Below, piece after piece: positions 52,105 through 59,834 of a stretch of DNA of 64,000 nt. The stretch's first letter is position 1; each line of letters opens with the position of its first letter. Source of the stretch: Methanomassiliicoccales archaeon LGM-DZ1 (lineage in GTDB: Archaea > Thermoplasmatota > Thermoplasmata > Methanomassiliicoccales > Methanomethylophilaceae). The stretch is from assembly GCA_030168595.1 (NCBI GenBank), contig CP115556.1, positions 1,116,001-1,180,000 on the forward strand. Direction: 5' to 3'. The translations under genes and the position numbers were made by a program. The notes under the pieces are model-generated. The model was not told the DNA's origin. It searched no databases and saw nothing but the letters and a program-made list of their open reading frames with translations.

Positions 52105-52734
52105 ATGAGAGGAAGGTTCGTGGTCCTGGAGGGGATCGACGGATCCGGCAAGACCACGCTGGCCCGCGGGCTGGCCGGGCTGGTCCCGGACGCATGGGTC
52201 ACGTCGGAGCCCACCGACGGCCCGCTGGGCTCCGCTCTGCGCTTCGGATCGCTCGGGGACATACCCCCGGCGGCCGAGGCGCTGCTGTTCGCGGCCGACC
52301 GCGCCGTGCACACCGAGCAGATCGAGAAGGACCTGTCCGAAGGGCGCTGGGTCATCTGCGACAGGTACCTCGCGAGCACCGCGGCCTACCAGGCGGCCGC
52401 CATGGGCGAGGCCGCCGACCGCGAATGGCTCGTCTCCATGCAGAAGCACTCGGTCACCGAGCCGGACCTGACGATCCTCCTCGACATGGACCCTGAGGAG
52501 AGCCTCGGAAGAGTGGAGGGGCGCGGGCTGGAGAGGAGCAGGTTCGAGAAGCTCGGCTACCTGCGCGCCGTCAGGGAAGAATACCTGAGGCTGGCCTCCG
52601 AGATGGGCTTCGAGATCATAGACGCCTCAAAGGGCCGGGACGAGGTCCTGGCCAGGGCCGTCGAATTACTGAAACAGAAGGGAATATATGCATCCGAGCG
52701 AAGAGATCTACGCAGAGAAGAGCAACAAGCTTAG
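52105..52734 (+). CDS. tmk: thymidylate kinase
   Basis: This kinase phosphorylates dTMP to dTDP. It has the P-loop EGIDGSGKTT, the DR motif in VICDRYLAS and the TILLDMDPEE strand with the LID-like arginine segment after it. 209 residues is standard. The last 47 bases overlap the coaBC start, and the stop is TAG at 52732-52734. The shared bases mean the basic Arg/Glu-rich end of this protein is partly constrained by the coaBC start. Confidence 0.95.
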   Translation: MRGRFVVLEGIDGSGKTTLARGLAGLVPDAWVTSEPTDGPLGSALRFGSLGDIPPAAEALLFAADRAVHTEQIEKDLSEGRWVICDRYLASTAAYQAAAMGEAADREWLVSMQKHSVTEPDLTILLDMDPEESLGRVEGRGLERSRFEKLGYLRAVREEYLRLASEMGFEIIDASKGRDEVLARAVELLKQKGIYASERRDLRREEQQA

Positions 52735-53875
52735 CGGCAAGACCATCGTGCTGGGGATCACCGGGAGCATCGCTGCCGTCCAGTGCTTCTCGCTGATCCG
52801 CGAGCTCATCAGGAACGGCGCCAAGGTCATCCCCGTGATGACCCCCGCCGCGGTGAAACTGGTCGCGCCGGACGCGCTCGAGTTCGCATCCGGGGTGAAA
52901 CCGGTCACGGAGATAACCGGGCAGACCGAGCACATCAAGTACCTCGGCGACCCGGCGGACGCCGATCTTTTCCTCGTCTACCCCGCTACCGCCAACACGG
53001 TCTCCAAGATGGCCAACGGCATCTGCGACACCCCGGTCACCACCATGGCCTCGGTGGCCCTGGGCTCCGAGATCCCCGTGGCGGTCGCTCCCGCCATGCA
53101 CGGGTACATGGAGGAGAACCCGACCGTTAAGAAGAACATCGCCGTCCTGAAGGAGATGGGGGTCAGCATCATCGGCCCGAGGGTCGTCGACGGCGTCGCC
53201 AAGGCCGCTTCGGTGTCGGAGGTGGTCGCCTGGGCGATCAAGCTGCTCTCGCACGATGACCTCTCCGGGAAGAAGATCCTCATCATCGGCGGCAGGAGCG
53301 AGGAGCCCCTCGACTCCATGCGCCTGATCACCAACAGGTCCTCCGGGCTCATGGCCGTGTCCCTCGCCCAGCGCGCCTTCGAGCGCGGCGCCGGGGTCGA
53401 GCTGTGGATGGGCGCCAGCTCCGTCCCCGTCCCGGACTACATACCTACAAGGGAATACGAGACCGTCGCCGACCTCGTCTCCATGCTCCCGGACATCGAC
53501 GCCGACGTGGTCATCGTCCCGGCGGCCCTGGCCGATTTCACGCCCGAGGAGAAGTACGACGGGAAGATACCCAGCGGGAAGGGCTTCGAGATGAAGATGA
53601 AGCCCGTCCCCAAGGTCCTGCCCCTGATCAGGGAGAAGTGCGGGTTCGTCATCGGCTACAAGGCCGAATCGGGGCTCAGCCGCGACGAGCTGATCAAGAG
53701 GGCCAGGGGAAGGCTGGAGGAGTACGACCTCAGGGCCTGCGTGGCCAACGACGTCGATTCCGCCGGGAAGACCTCCGCCTCCATGATCCTGGTGACCAAG
53801 GACGGCGCGGATGACATCACCGGTTCCAAGGCGGCCATCTCCGACTCCATCCTCAACTTCATCGCAAGGAACTGA
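52688..53875 (+). CDS. coaBC: bifunctional phosphopantothenoylcysteine decarboxylase/phosphopantothenate-cysteine ligase
   Basis: CoaBC makes 4'-phosphopantetheine from phosphopantothenate and cysteine. The flavin-binding decarboxylase half contains LGITGSIAAVQ, PATANTVSKMANGICDTP and APAMHGYM, where the histidine region is typical. The ligase half contains IGGRSEEPLDSMRLITNRSSGLMA and VIVPAALADF. The HPSEEIYAEKSNKLSGK start matches archaeal members and supports the ATG at 52688 despite the overlap with tmk. Pantoate kinase follows with a one-base gap, forming a CoA operon. Confidence 0.95.
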   Translation: MHPSEEIYAEKSNKLSGKTIVLGITGSIAAVQCFSLIRELIRNGAKVIPVMTPAAVKLVAPDALEFASGVKPVTEITGQTEHIKYLGDPADADLFLVYPATANTVSKMANGICDTPVTTMASVALGSEIPVAVAPAMHGYMEENPTVKKNIAVLKEMGVSIIGPRVVDGVAKAASVSEVVAWAIKLLSHDDLSGKKILIIGGRSEEPLDSMRLITNRSSGLMAVSLAQRAFERGAGVELWMGASSVPVPDYIPTREYETVADLVSMLPDIDADVVIVPAALADFTPEEKYDGKIPSGKGFEMKMKPVPKVLPLIREKCGFVIGYKAESGLSRDELIKRARGRLEEYDLRACVANDVDSAGKTSASMILVTKDGADDITGSKAAISDSILNFIARN

Positions 53876-53876
53876 G

Positions 53877-54746
53877 ATGCCTTCCGCCTACTGCCCGGGG
53901 CACATAACCTGCATCTTCAGGCCGTGCGCGGGCAGCGAGGAGACGGACCTCCTCAAGATCGGCTCGGTGGGCGTCGGCATCCGCATCTCCCTCGGCGCCG
54001 AGGCTACCTTGGAGGAGCGCTCCGCCGGGAAGACTATCATCACCGTGGACGGGGAGGAAGGGGATTTCCCCGTGTCCCGTGCGGCCATGGCGCGTATGCT
54101 GCCAGGCCGCGGGTTCGAGCTCACGGTGAGGAACGGTGCACCGACCGGCCAGGGGTTCGGGATGAGCGCCGCCGGGGCCGTGGCCGCTGCCCTCTGCGCC
54201 GCCGAGCTGAAAGGGGAGACCATGCAGGCCGCCTATGTCTCGGCGCACATGGCCGAACTGATAGGCGGCGGAGGCCTGGGAGATGTCTCGGCCATAACCT
54301 GCCCCGCCCACGTGCCGGTGCGCGTCCGTCCGGGCCTGCCTCCCGACGGCGAGGTGCGCGGGACGGACATAAAACTGCCGAAGCTGGCACTTGCGGTCCT
54401 CGGACCCAAGATGAACACCGGGAAGATCCTCGTGAACCCGGCGAACTACGCCCGCATCGCTGCCGCCGGCATATCCTGCCTGGAGGCGTTCTCCGCCGAT
54501 GAGAGCGGGGAGAACCTCTTCAGGCAGTCCAATGCCTTCTCCTCGGCCACGGGGATCGAGGCCCCCGAGGTCTCGTCCGCGGTGGCCGAGCTCAATTCTG
54601 CGGGCATACCCGCCGCCATGTGCATGCTCGGCAACAGCATCGTGGCCCAATGCGGGCCGGACGAGCTATCGGAGCTCCTCGGAGGGGTGCCGGCGATCGG
54701 GTGCTCTTCGACCGGAGCCCTCCCGCACATCACTCGTAGAGGGTGA
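53877..54746 (+). CDS. pantoate kinase (archaeal CoA pathway)
   Basis: Pantoate kinase, a GHMP-family enzyme, phosphorylates pantoate; with phosphopantothenate synthetase it replaces the bacterial PanC/PanK route in archaea. Visible are the AYCPGHITCIFRP start, the GHMP phosphate loop PTGQGFGMSAAGAVAAAL and GGGGLGDVSAI. 289 residues fits. The adjacent coaBC supports the function. Phosphopantothenate synthetase is not in the window. The last 17 bases overlap the convergent DUF357 gene. Confidence 0.9.
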   Translation: MPSAYCPGHITCIFRPCAGSEETDLLKIGSVGVGIRISLGAEATLEERSAGKTIITVDGEEGDFPVSRAAMARMLPGRGFELTVRNGAPTGQGFGMSAAGAVAAALCAAELKGETMQAAYVSAHMAELIGGGGLGDVSAITCPAHVPVRVRPGLPPDGEVRGTDIKLPKLALAVLGPKMNTGKILVNPANYARIAAAGISCLEAFSADESGENLFRQSNAFSSATGIEAPEVSSAVAELNSAGIPAAMCMLGNSIVAQCGPDELSELLGGVPAIGCSSTGALPHITRRG

Positions 54747-55035
54747 AGAGCCGGTCGTCCCCTCCGACGTCGAACAGGCCGATCCTGGCGCCGCAGTCGA
54801 GCCATCCGTGGGCATAGTTGACGGCCGCGAAGGCGGTCACCAGGTCGCCGGTCTCCCTGAAGTGCTTGGCGTCGCTGTAGTAGGCCTGGGCCATCTCCAT
54901 GAAGCTGTCCGCCAGGCGGCGGTTGAACGAACGCTCCGGCGCGGCGATCTTAATCTTCGCCAGGGCGCGCGCGGTGATGTCGAGGTACCTGTCGATCCTC
55001 TCGTCCGTTACGATGTTCTTGACCTCGTTCTCCAT
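54730..55035 (-). CDS. DUF357 family protein
   Basis: A 101-residue helical archaeal protein of the DUF357 family: DERIDRYLDITARALAKIKI, FMEMAQAYYSDAKHF, LVTAFAAVNYAHGWLDCGARIG split over several helices. The function is unknown; the pattern resembles small four-helix HEPN-like proteins. The ATG lies about 25 bp from the TATA-like ATTTTTATC at about 55059-55067. Its 3' end overlaps the pantoate kinase gene on the other strand. Confidence 0.85.
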   Translation of the reverse strand: MENEVKNIVTDERIDRYLDITARALAKIKIAAPERSFNRRLADSFMEMAQAYYSDAKHFRETGDLVTAFAAVNYAHGWLDCGARIGLFDVGGDDRLFTLYE

Positions 55036-55110
55036 GCCTGCCCCATCGCTCAGCGCCGATAAAAATCCAGCCGGGCCCCGAGTCTCCCGCTCTCTATGTC
55101 AGGGCGATGC

Positions 55111-55138
55111 GCGCGCATACGCGCGAAATGTAATTAAG
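55111..55138 (+). promoter_or_regulatory. prs promoter with GCGCG palindrome
   Basis: The palindrome GCGCG-CATA-CGCGC (55111-55124) sits directly ahead of AAATGTAATTAAG, a BRE/TATA-like segment about 25 bp before the prs ATG. The palindrome could be a regulator site. Confidence 0.45.
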
Positions 55139-55159
55139 GGCGGTGCGGATGGCGGATTC

Positions 55160-56032
55160 ATGATAATCGTAGGCGGGTCTGCATCGATGGACCTGGCCAA
55201 GGAACTGGCCTCCATCCTCGAGTGCGACTACATCCAGGCGGCGACGACCTCCTTCCCAGACGGGGAGTGCTACACAAGGATCGACAGGGAATCCCTCGAC
55301 GACGATGTCGTCATCGTGCAGACGACCTTCCCGGACAGCAAGCTCGTGGAGATGTTCCTCCTCCAGGATGCCGTCAGGAGGCTCGGAGCGAGGACCATCA
55401 CCCTCGTCATCCCCTATTTCGGGTACGCCAGGCAGGACAGGGTCTTCAAGCCCGGGGAGCCCGAGTCGGCCAAGGTCATGTGCCAGCACCTGGACATGAA
55501 CTGCGACCGCGTGATCACCGTCGATATCCACAAGGAGGCGATCCTGAACTACTTCAACCATCCCCACAAGGACATCAAGGCCGCCGCCGCCATCGCCGAG
55601 TACTTCAAGGCCAAGGGCATCGACATCGTCATGTCCCCCGACATCGGCGCCGCCGGGCGCGCGAAGATGGTCGGGGACTTCATGGGGCTCCCCTACGACC
55701 ACCTGAACAAGACCCGCCTGTCCGGGACCGAGGTCCGCATCGCGCCCGCCGAGGCGGATGTGAAGGGGAAGAAGGTCCTCATCGTCGACGACATGATCTC
55801 CACCGGCGGGACCATCGTCGCGGCCGCCGCCGCGCTCAGGGAAGCGGGCGCGGCCGGGATATCCGTCGCCTGCACCCACGGCCTGTTCCTGAACAACTCC
55901 CTCGAGAGGTTCACCGGCGCCTCGTTCGATTCGGTGCTGAGCTGCAACACGCTCAACAGCCCCGTCTCCCATATCTCCGTCGCCCGCCTGATCGCTGACG
56001 CGCTCAGGGAAGCCAAGGAAGGGAAGTGGTGA
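55160..56032 (+). CDS. prs: ribose-phosphate pyrophosphokinase
   Basis: Prs makes PRPP from ribose-5-phosphate and ATP for nucleotide, histidine and methanopterin synthesis. The 290-residue archaeal form shows FPDGECYTRID, the ATP-binding FGYARQDRVFKPGEP, the SPDIGAAGRAK segment and the PRPP loop VLIVDDMISTGGTI. The ATG at 55160 gives the normal start (MIIVGGSASMDLAKEL). Its stop overlaps the GTG of proS. Confidence 0.95.
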   Translation: MIIVGGSASMDLAKELASILECDYIQAATTSFPDGECYTRIDRESLDDDVVIVQTTFPDSKLVEMFLLQDAVRRLGARTITLVIPYFGYARQDRVFKPGEPESAKVMCQHLDMNCDRVITVDIHKEAILNYFNHPHKDIKAAAAIAEYFKAKGIDIVMSPDIGAAGRAKMVGDFMGLPYDHLNKTRLSGTEVRIAPAEADVKGKKVLIVDDMISTGGTIVAAAAALREAGAAGISVACTHGLFLNNSLERFTGASFDSVLSCNTLNSPVSHISVARLIADALREAKEGKW

Positions 56033-57474
56033 CCACGGCCGGAAACGAGAAATCGGACAAGCTGAAGACCGCCAAGGACGACGACTTCTTCGAGTGGTAC
56101 AACGACATCGTCATCAAGGCGAACCTCTGCGACAACCGCTACCCCATCAAGGGCATGAACGTCTGGACCCCCTACGGCTGGAAGCTCATGAGGCAGATTG
56201 ACGCCTTCATACGCAGGGAGATGGACGCCACGGACCACGAGGAGGTGTGCTTCCCCCTGCTGATCCCGGAGACCGAGTTCAAGAAGGAGAAGGACCACAT
56301 CAAAGGCTTCGACGAGGAGGTCTACTGGGTCACCCACGCCGGCCTCAACCCCCTGGACATCAGGCTGGTCGTCCGCCCCACCTCGGAGACCGCCATGTAC
56401 CCCATGTTCTCCCTCTGGGTCAGGTCGCACCAGGACCTCCCGCTCAAGATCTTCCAGATCGTCAACACCTTCAGGTACGAGACCAAGCAGACCCGCGCGT
56501 TCATGCGCGTCAGGGAGATCCACTTCTTCGAATCCCACACCTGCCATGCCGACCGCGAGGACGCCGAAAGGCAGGTGAAGCAGGACATCGAGATCGTCGA
56601 CGCTGTGTGCAGAGAGCTGTGCATACCCCATTCCTTCCTCATCAGGACCGACTGGGACAAGTTCCCCGGAGCGTTCTACACTGTCGGAATCGACACCATC
56701 ATGCCCGACGGGAGGACCCTGCAGATCGGTTCCGCCCACTACTACAGCACCAACTTCTCCAAGCCCTACAACATCACTTACGAGAAGGAGAACGGGGAGC
56801 ACGAGTACGTCCACCAGACGACCCTAGGCATGACCGAGAGGCTGCTCGGAGCCGTGGTCGGCATCCACGGGGACAACAGCGGACTGGTCCTCCCGCCCGC
56901 CATCGCCCCCGTGCAGGCGGTCATCATCCCCATCTTCAAGAAGGACAACGAGGCCGAGGTCATGCAGGTCTGCAGGGCCGCCGAGGCCGCGCTAGCATCG
57001 GCGGGCATCAGGGCCAAGCTCGACGACAGCGACGGCAGGCCGGGCGCCAAGTTCTACGTCTGGGAGCTCAAAGGCGTGCCCCTGAGGCTCGAGATCGGCG
57101 GAAAGGACATCGAGAACGGCGTCGCTACCTTCGCGAGGAGGGACACCGGCGCCAAGGGCACTGTCGAGCTGGAGTCCATCGGCCAGGGCGTGCGGATGAT
57201 GCTGGACATCATAGCCTCCGACATGATGAAGAGCGCGGAGGAGAAGCAGAAAGGGTTCATCGACGATTTCTCCGACATGTCCGCCGAGAGCATTCCCGAG
57301 GGCCGCATCGTCAGGATAGGATGGTGCGGGAGCCCCGAATGCGGCCACAAGTTCGAGGACAAGTACGACATGAAGATCCTCGGAACCCCCTACAGGCCCG
57401 AGGAATGGAAGGGCAGGTGCGTCTGCTGCGGCAAGGAAGGATGCGGCCCTGCCTACGCCGCCCGCACCCTCTGA
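56026..57474 (+). CDS. proS: prolyl-tRNA synthetase (archaeal/eukaryotic type)
   Basis: ProRS of the class II archaeal type, 482 residues. Motif 1 lies in the VWTPYGWKLMRQIDAF region, motif 2 in FRYETKQTRAFMRVREIHFFE and motif 3 near GIHGDNSGLVLPPAIAP, with a zinc-binding C-terminal domain containing CGSPECGHKF and CVCCGKEGCG. It starts with GTG at 56026 or 56029, overlapping prs. Confidence 0.96.
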   Translation: MVTTAGNEKSDKLKTAKDDDFFEWYNDIVIKANLCDNRYPIKGMNVWTPYGWKLMRQIDAFIRREMDATDHEEVCFPLLIPETEFKKEKDHIKGFDEEVYWVTHAGLNPLDIRLVVRPTSETAMYPMFSLWVRSHQDLPLKIFQIVNTFRYETKQTRAFMRVREIHFFESHTCHADREDAERQVKQDIEIVDAVCRELCIPHSFLIRTDWDKFPGAFYTVGIDTIMPDGRTLQIGSAHYYSTNFSKPYNITYEKENGEHEYVHQTTLGMTERLLGAVVGIHGDNSGLVLPPAIAPVQAVIIPIFKKDNEAEVMQVCRAAEAALASAGIRAKLDDSDGRPGAKFYVWELKGVPLRLEIGGKDIENGVATFARRDTGAKGTVELESIGQGVRMMLDIIASDMMKSAEEKQKGFIDDFSDMSAESIPEGRIVRIGWCGSPECGHKFEDKYDMKILGTPYRPEEWKGRCVCCGKEGCGPAYAARTL

Positions 57475-57487
57475 ACGGGGACGGGGC

Positions 57488-58738
57488 CTGCCCGTCCTCT
57501 TCCCCCGCGGCACCGAGAAGCAGCTGCTGATCTTCGCGGCGGTATGCCTCGGCGCCGTCTGGGTATTCTGCAACGCCGTCCTGGGGCCGGCGGACGACGC
57601 CGAAGTGTGGTATGCCAAATGGCAGCTGATCGAGGGCGGCGCCCTGCCGTACCGCGATTTCAATTTCTCCTACCCCCCGCTGGCCCTGGCCCTCTTCATC
57701 ATCCCGGGGCTGGCCTCCGGCACCGCCGAAGGGTTCTACGCTGTCTTCTCGGCGCAGATGCTGGCCATCGCCTGGCTAACCGTCCTCCTGGTCTCCAGGA
57801 CAGCCTCCAGGATGGGGCTGGACGGTTTCAGGGCGGCGGCCCTGTACTTCATCGTCCTGCTGATGTACTCCACGGAGCTCACCAAGAAGCTCGACATCGC
57901 GGCCGCTGCCGCGGTGCTGTCGGCGATGTGGCTCTGGCTATCGGGGCGCAGGACGGGATCGTACCTGATGCTGGTTCTCGGAGCGCTCGTCAAGATCTAC
58001 CCGGTTTTCCTGATCCCGGTTTTCCTGATGGCATCATATCTCGCGCCCGGCGGAGACCGCCGCATCGGGATCCTGAAGGGCATCGCCGCGGCCGCCGGGC
58101 TGGGCGTTGCTGCCGCATTGCTGATGCTGGCCGCCGGCGTCCCGATGTCCGGGCTGAGCGAGGCCTTCCTGAGCCAGACCGGGCGCAGCTTCCAGGCCGA
58201 GAGCGTTCCGGGGAACATCACCCATCTGCTGGGCCTCCTGGGTATATCCGATTACGGGGTGGCCGAGAGCGCCCACACCTACATCATCACGCAGGGCCCC
58301 CTGGCCGGTCTCCGGGACGGATGGATATGGGTTGTCGCGGCCATGTGCATCCTGTCGTACATCGCTGTCTGGGTCTTCGGGAAGAGGTCCTCCGCCGGCG
58401 GCCCCGCCAGGGTCCTCGCGCTCGGTTCCTGCCTCACCGTGCTGGCCGTCCTGCTCAGCTACATGGTCTTCTCCACCCAGTACATGCTGTGGATCGTCAC
58501 CCTCCTCCCGTTCGCGATCATGGGCGAGAAGGGGCCTTCCGCCCGCCTGAGGATGCAGGCCGCTTACCTGGCCCTCTTCCCGGTCCTGCTCCCGCTGATG
58601 GTCTGGTACCTTTTCGGCATAGGGGAGGCCGCCGCGGCCCTGTCCGTGCTGGTCCGCAACCTGCTCCTCCTGTGGTTCGCCCTGCGCATAATATCTATGC
58701 TCTCGGGCCGCCGCCTTGCTTTCCCGCGCCGTCAATGA
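57488..58738 (+). CDS. GT-C type membrane glycosyltransferase (GT87/DUF2029-like), start codon unclear
   Basis: A polytopic protein with about nine to ten membrane segments and the outer-loop motif GALPYRDFNFSYPPLALAL typical of GT87/PIG-M-like polyprenyl-phosphate mannosyltransferases. The first ATG/GTG/TTG in frame is the GTG at 57605, but clear coding sequence lies before it: a first membrane helix (QLLIFAAVCLGAVWVFCNAV) and the probable catalytic GPADDAE. No usual start exists upstream in this frame. A CTG at 57488 shortly after the proS stop, or an indel, would explain it. The start given is provisional. Confidence 0.7.
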   Translation: MPVLFPRGTEKQLLIFAAVCLGAVWVFCNAVLGPADDAEVWYAKWQLIEGGALPYRDFNFSYPPLALALFIIPGLASGTAEGFYAVFSAQMLAIAWLTVLLVSRTASRMGLDGFRAAALYFIVLLMYSTELTKKLDIAAAAAVLSAMWLWLSGRRTGSYLMLVLGALVKIYPVFLIPVFLMASYLAPGGDRRIGILKGIAAAAGLGVAAALLMLAAGVPMSGLSEAFLSQTGRSFQAESVPGNITHLLGLLGISDYGVAESAHTYIITQGPLAGLRDGWIWVVAAMCILSYIAVWVFGKRSSAGGPARVLALGSCLTVLAVLLSYMVFSTQYMLWIVTLLPFAIMGEKGPSARLRMQAAYLALFPVLLPLMVWYLFGIGEAAAALSVLVRNLLLLWFALRIISMLSGRRLAFPRRQ

Positions 58739-58766
58739 TATAACCGCCGGCAGCGTCTGGTGGACC

Positions 58767-59534
58767 ATGGCATTCCAGGAAGGCGAATACCTCTACCTCC
58801 AGGGAGAGGACGGCAGGAGGTACTTCTTCAGGCTCCAGAACTCCATGGTCAAGCTCGGCGGCCTGGGGGTCATCGACGGCAGCCGCTTCTGCGGCAAAGA
58901 TGACGGGGACATGGTGGAGATCGTCGGGAAGAGGTTCAATGTCTTCCGCCCCGGCACGGTCGATCTCATGGAGTCCCTGGAGAGGGGGGCGCAGATCATC
59001 ACCCCCAAGGACGCCTGCGAGATCCTGTTCGAATGCGACATCCGCGCCGGGAGCAGGGTGATCGAGGTCGGGGCCGGCTCCGGCGGGCTGACCACCGCCC
59101 TGCTGAACGCCGTCGCCCCGACGGGGCATGTGCATACCGTCGAGTTCAAGCAGCAGAACGCGGACCGTGCCCTCAGGAACGTGAAGAGGACCGGGCTCGA
59201 CCAATATTGGACGTGCCAGATCGGAGATGCGAGGGATGCCCCCATCGAATTCGACAACGCCGACGCCCTCATCACCGACATGCCGGACGCGGAGAACGCC
59301 CTCGACAACCTGGTCCCCCATCTGAGGAACGGCGGGAGGATATGCACCTACGTCCCGAACGTCAACCAGCTCGAGCTCTCCGTCAGGGCGCTCAGGGACA
59401 GGGGCTTCGCCGATGTCCGCTCGTTCGAGGTCATGCGCCGGGGGATGGAGGTCCACGAGGGCGGCACCCGCCCCAGCTTCGAGATGCTCGGCCACACGGG
59501 CTACCTGACCTTCGCCAGGAAGCGCTCGGTCTGA
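58767..59534 (+). CDS. trmI: tRNA (adenine-N1)-methyltransferase TrmI
   Basis: Archaeal TrmI makes m1A at positions 57/58 of tRNAs. The 255 residues include a small N-terminal beta domain, the family-typical AQIITPKDAC, the SAM loop VIEVGAGSGGLTTAL, the acidic VEFKQQNAD and the catalytic-side DALITDMPDAENAL. The ATG at 58767 is about 25-30 bp from the TATA-like ATGATATAAC (about 58735-58744); an in-frame start at 58716 precedes that box and is rejected. Confidence 0.93.
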   Translation: MAFQEGEYLYLQGEDGRRYFFRLQNSMVKLGGLGVIDGSRFCGKDDGDMVEIVGKRFNVFRPGTVDLMESLERGAQIITPKDACEILFECDIRAGSRVIEVGAGSGGLTTALLNAVAPTGHVHTVEFKQQNADRALRNVKRTGLDQYWTCQIGDARDAPIEFDNADALITDMPDAENALDNLVPHLRNGGRICTYVPNVNQLELSVRALRDRGFADVRSFEVMRRGMEVHEGGTRPSFEMLGHTGYLTFARKRSV

Positions 59535-59558
59535 CCTCGGTCCGACGTGCGTCTGAAC

Positions 59559-59582
59559 GTTTATAATAACCGCGCGCGTTAC
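59559..59582 (+). promoter_or_regulatory. promoter of the purSLQ operon
   Basis: GTTTATAATAAC (59559-59570) is a good TATA box, followed at once by CGCGCGCGTTAC before the purS ATG at 59591. The CG block lies between TATA and start. Confidence 0.55.
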
Positions 59583-59590
59583 AGCGCCCG

Positions 59591-59830
59591 ATGACAGTAA
59601 TCGATATCAGGATCGAGCTGAAGAAAGGGGTCGCAGACCCGGAGGGATCCAACACCATGAAGACCCTCGAGTCCCTGGGTTTCAAGGGCATCAGGTCCGT
59701 GAAATCGGTGAAGACCTTCGTCATGGACCTCGACATGCCCGCCGAAGAGGCGAAGAAGGCCGGCGAAGAGTACTGCAGGAGGCTCCTCGCCAATCCTGTC
59801 GTTCAGAGCTACAGCGTCACCGTGAGATGA
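59591..59830 (+). CDS. purS: phosphoribosylformylglycinamidine synthase subunit PurS
   Basis: PurS is the 79-residue structural subunit that bridges PurL and PurQ for ammonia transfer. Diagnostic segments are IDIRIELKKGVADPEG and the LGFKGIRSVKSVKTFVMDL strand-helix pattern. It heads the purS-purL-purQ operon with a 4-bp gap to purL. Confidence 0.95.
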   Translation: MTVIDIRIELKKGVADPEGSNTMKTLESLGFKGIRSVKSVKTFVMDLDMPAEEAKKAGEEYCRRLLANPVVQSYSVTVR

Positions 59831-59834
59831 TCCG

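Noticed and set aside
54899-55159. An 87-residue N-terminal extension of prs
   Set aside because: It overlaps DUF357 and the prs promoter; the standard Prs start is at 55160.
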